From assembly GCA_965277425.1 (NCBI GenBank), contig CBDICR010000006.1, forward strand, positions 682,001 through 746,000: 64,000 nt of DNA, written 5' to 3'. The position numbers and the translations under genes are program-made. The notes below the pieces were generated by a model that made no database searches, had not been told where the DNA came from, and saw nothing but the letters and a program-made list of their open reading frames with translations. Position 1 is the stretch's first letter; every line of letters begins with the position of its first letter. Shown here in pieces: positions 62,658 through 64,000 of this stretch. Source of the stretch: Poindextera sp965277425 (GTDB taxonomy: Bacteria; Pseudomonadota; Alphaproteobacteria; Caulobacterales; Caulobacteraceae).

Positions 62658-62798
62658 ATGAAGAAAATTGTCGTTTCGCTGCTCGTCCTAGGCGCGGTAG
62701 CCCTTTCCGCGTCCACGGCGTCAGCCCGCGATTGGCATCACCACCACACGATGTGGCGCCACCATCATCACATGATGATGCATCACCACCACATGTAA
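62658..62798 (+). CDS. Small secreted His-rich protein (copy 2)
   Basis: 46 residues from ATG 62658, with GAGGA upstream. Residues 1-23 are a signal peptide (KKIVVSLLVLGAVALSASTA) with cleavage at ASA. The mature ~23-residue peptide is RDWHHHHTMWRHHHH followed by MMMHHHHM: twelve His and five Met, with no Cys. The His/Met mix suggests copper or another soft metal, by inference. It shares the architecture of the gene at 21589-21735. A strong terminator follows at once. Confidence 0.8.
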   Translation: MKKIVVSLLVLGAVALSASTASARDWHHHHTMWRHHHHMMMHHHHM

Positions 62799-62830
62799 CC
62801 AGGGCTGGCCCAAGCGGCCTGTCTTACGAA

Positions 62831-62861
62831 CGGGCTCGCCGGCCAAGGGCGAGCCCGTTTT
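62831..62861 (+). terminator. Rho-independent terminator of the His-rich gene
   Basis: CGGGCTCGCC (62831-62840) and GGCGAGCCCG (62848-62857) form a perfect 10-bp stem with a 7-nt loop, followed by TTTT. It is 32 nt after the stop codon of the His-rich gene and is the best terminator in the window. Confidence 0.92.
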
Positions 62862-62937
62862 GGTGCAGCCGGCAGCGGGGCCGAAAATGGGCTAAGGCGT
62901 TTCGCCGATCGGCGATCGATCTGCAAATGGCCCAGCC

Positions 62938-63750
62938 CTAAAGCCTGAGCCGGCTTTCCGCGACCGTCACCGCGCGGCCGCGCAGCAAGACGCGATGGCC
63001 CGCCATCTCGGTTTCGATGTCGCCGCCGCGACCGGGATAGGCCTGATGGAAGCCGATCACGGGCTTGCCCAGCTTGTCAGAGAACAGCGGCGCCAGGATG
63101 CAGTGCAGCGAACCGGTCGCCGGGTCCTCTGGGATCCCCGAGCCGGGCGCGAAGAACCGGTCGACGACGTCATAGGCCGCGCCCGCATCGCTCAGCGCCG
63201 CCACGCCGACATTGCCGCGGCCTTGCGTCGCCTCGCTGGAGATCGGCTGGATGGCCGCGATGTCCGGCTTGAGGCCTCGCACCATCGCTTCGTCGGCCAG
63301 CACGGCGACCAGGAACTGGGCCGCCCAGACCTCGACCGGCTGCGCCCCAAGGGCTTGCGCCAGACCCGCCGGCTCGGTGACCCGACGCGGCGGCGAGGCC
63401 GGAAAATCCATCTGCAGCCGCGCGCCGGATCGGCGGACGCCAAGCGGCCCCGATTGGGTCTCGAAGGTGATGGCCCCGGCCGTCATGCCGATCTCTTCGA
63501 ACAGCACATGCGCCGAGGCGAGCGTCGCGTGACCGCACAGCGGAACCTCGATCGCCGGCGTCATCCAGCGCAGCCCGAAGCGGGCCGGATCGCCGGTCCT
63601 GAGCAGGAAGGCGGTCTCGGCCTGGTTGTTCTCCGCCGCCAGGGCCTGCATCCAGCCTGTGTCGGGCCAGGCGTCGAACGGCTCGACCACGCAAGCGGGA
63701 TTGCCCATGAAAGGCGCGGCGGCGAAGGCGTCGACGGTCCACTGGCGCAT
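62938..63750 (-). CDS. PhzF family isomerase-like protein
   Basis: 270 residues. The PhzF fold is shown by VDAFAAAPFMGNPACVVE, the catalytic Glu region LAAENNQAETAFLL, and PLCGHATLASAHVLFEEIG, with a repeat-like second half RFFAPGSGIPEDPATGSLHCIL. PhzF enzymes isomerise in phenazine synthesis, but most members of the family, including those outside phenazine loci such as this, have unknown substrates. Confidence 0.92.
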   Translation of the reverse strand: MRQWTVDAFAAAPFMGNPACVVEPFDAWPDTGWMQALAAENNQAETAFLLRTGDPARFGLRWMTPAIEVPLCGHATLASAHVLFEEIGMTAGAITFETQSGPLGVRRSGARLQMDFPASPPRRVTEPAGLAQALGAQPVEVWAAQFLVAVLADEAMVRGLKPDIAAIQPISSEATQGRGNVGVAALSDAGAAYDVVDRFFAPGSGIPEDPATGSLHCILAPLFSDKLGKPVIGFHQAYPGRGGDIETEMAGHRVLLRGRAVTVAESRLRL

Positions 63751-63777
63751 CAGATTGTCTCCTGCTCGAATCCGGTC

Positions 63778-64000
63778 TCAGAGGCTGATCGACATTTCCG
63801 AGGTCTGTCGCCAACCGAGCGCCTCGTACACGGGCGCGCCCATCGCAGTCGCATGAAGGGTGATGTGCTGCAGCCCACGAGCACGCGCCTCTGCGAGCGC
63901 CCGCCCCATGAGTTCATGCGCCAAACCCCGGCGCCGGTATTGCACCTCAACGAAAACATTCAGGATGTAACCGCGAATCTCTTGGCCGGGATGCGAAGGG
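63778..64000 (-). CDS. GNAT N-acetyltransferase, C-terminal part only
   Basis: About 74 codons end at TGA 63778-63780; the start lies beyond the right edge. It reads EIRGYILNVFVEVQYRRRGL, AHELMGRALAEARARGLQ, ITLHATAMGAPVYEALGWRQ, which shows the acetyl-CoA loop Q-x2-R-R-x-G-L/A and the C-terminal YEALGW of GNAT enzymes. The acceptor is unknown. It lies 27 nt upstream of the PhzF gene on the same strand. Confidence 0.9.
   Translation of the reverse strand, partial: PSHPGQEIRGYILNVFVEVQYRRRGLAHELMGRALAEARARGLQHITLHATAMGAPVYEALGWRQTSEMSISL

Overview
The window is about 64 kb of high-GC, gene-dense alphaproteobacterial chromosome. It looks like Caulobacterales, in the Caulobacter/Phenylobacterium neighbourhood, although the genus cannot be fixed from this sequence alone. 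The strongest markers are a gcrA cell-cycle regulator next to argD-argF-hslO, an Entner-Doudoroff edd-glk-pyk operon, metX-metW plus metZ, a serC-serA pair with a structured leader, and a phoR-phoU-phoB signalling operon. No prophage, insertion sequence, integrase or CRISPR array is visible. Most of the window is housekeeping DNA with local accessory islands.

Layout. 1-4 kb: the end of an acetoacetyl-CoA reductase, a secreted orphan, and a crcB-DUF190 fluoride-export operon read leftwards behind a clear fluoride riboswitch; then gloB, a divergent methyltransferase and a PII protein. 4.1-7.4 kb: a large autotransporter. 7.4-13.1 kb: metX-metW, a SixA-type phosphatase, pyrD, a TVP38 membrane protein and a histidine kinase. 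13.1-17.1 kb: an iron-uptake operon (TonB receptor, Sel1 repeat protein, PiuC dioxygenase) behind a Fur-like box. 17.2-21.2 kb: P1-family peptidase, carboxylesterase and a secreted orphan, then tRNA-Arg(ACG) and a tiny His-rich secreted peptide. 21.9-25.9 kb: an RpoE-ChrR-like stress locus (CFA-synthase-like methyltransferase, DUF1295, DUF6134, ChrR-like cupin, ECF sigma) in which the sigma gene stops after the sigma-2 domain and the ChrR zinc ligands are gone. 25.9-34.3 kb: a GFA enzyme, VapBC, a PHP hydrolase, an aldo/keto reductase, small membrane proteins, a D-amino-acid PLP enzyme, an XRE regulator and a YCF48-like protein. 34.4-39.8 kb: a mannoside-use cluster (GH38 mannosidase, YdjC/ChbG deacetylase, GPH transporter). 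39.9-42.1 kb: a scar where a hybrid kinase and a CYP153-type P450 have both lost their 5' halves and are joined head to head. 42.8-49.8 kb: central carbon and Pho signalling genes. 50-64 kb: a membrane glycosyltransferase-like protein, gcrA, an ABC permease, argD-argF-hslO, a MarR regulator, apaG-metZ, serC-serA, a second His-rich mini-protein and a PhzF-family enzyme; a GNAT gene is cut by the right edge.

How the genes fit together. Several clusters are coherent units: fluoride sensing and export; iron acquisition under Fur-type control; the Entner-Doudoroff route from glucose to pyruvate; phosphate signalling without adjacent pst genes; serine and methionine synthesis; arginine synthesis. 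The most unusual items are the reduced sigma/anti-sigma pair, the kinase/P450 deletion scar with a fortuitous but well-placed ribosome-binding site, the two secreted His-rich mini-proteins, and the serC leader with an exact anti-Shine-Dalgarno pairing.
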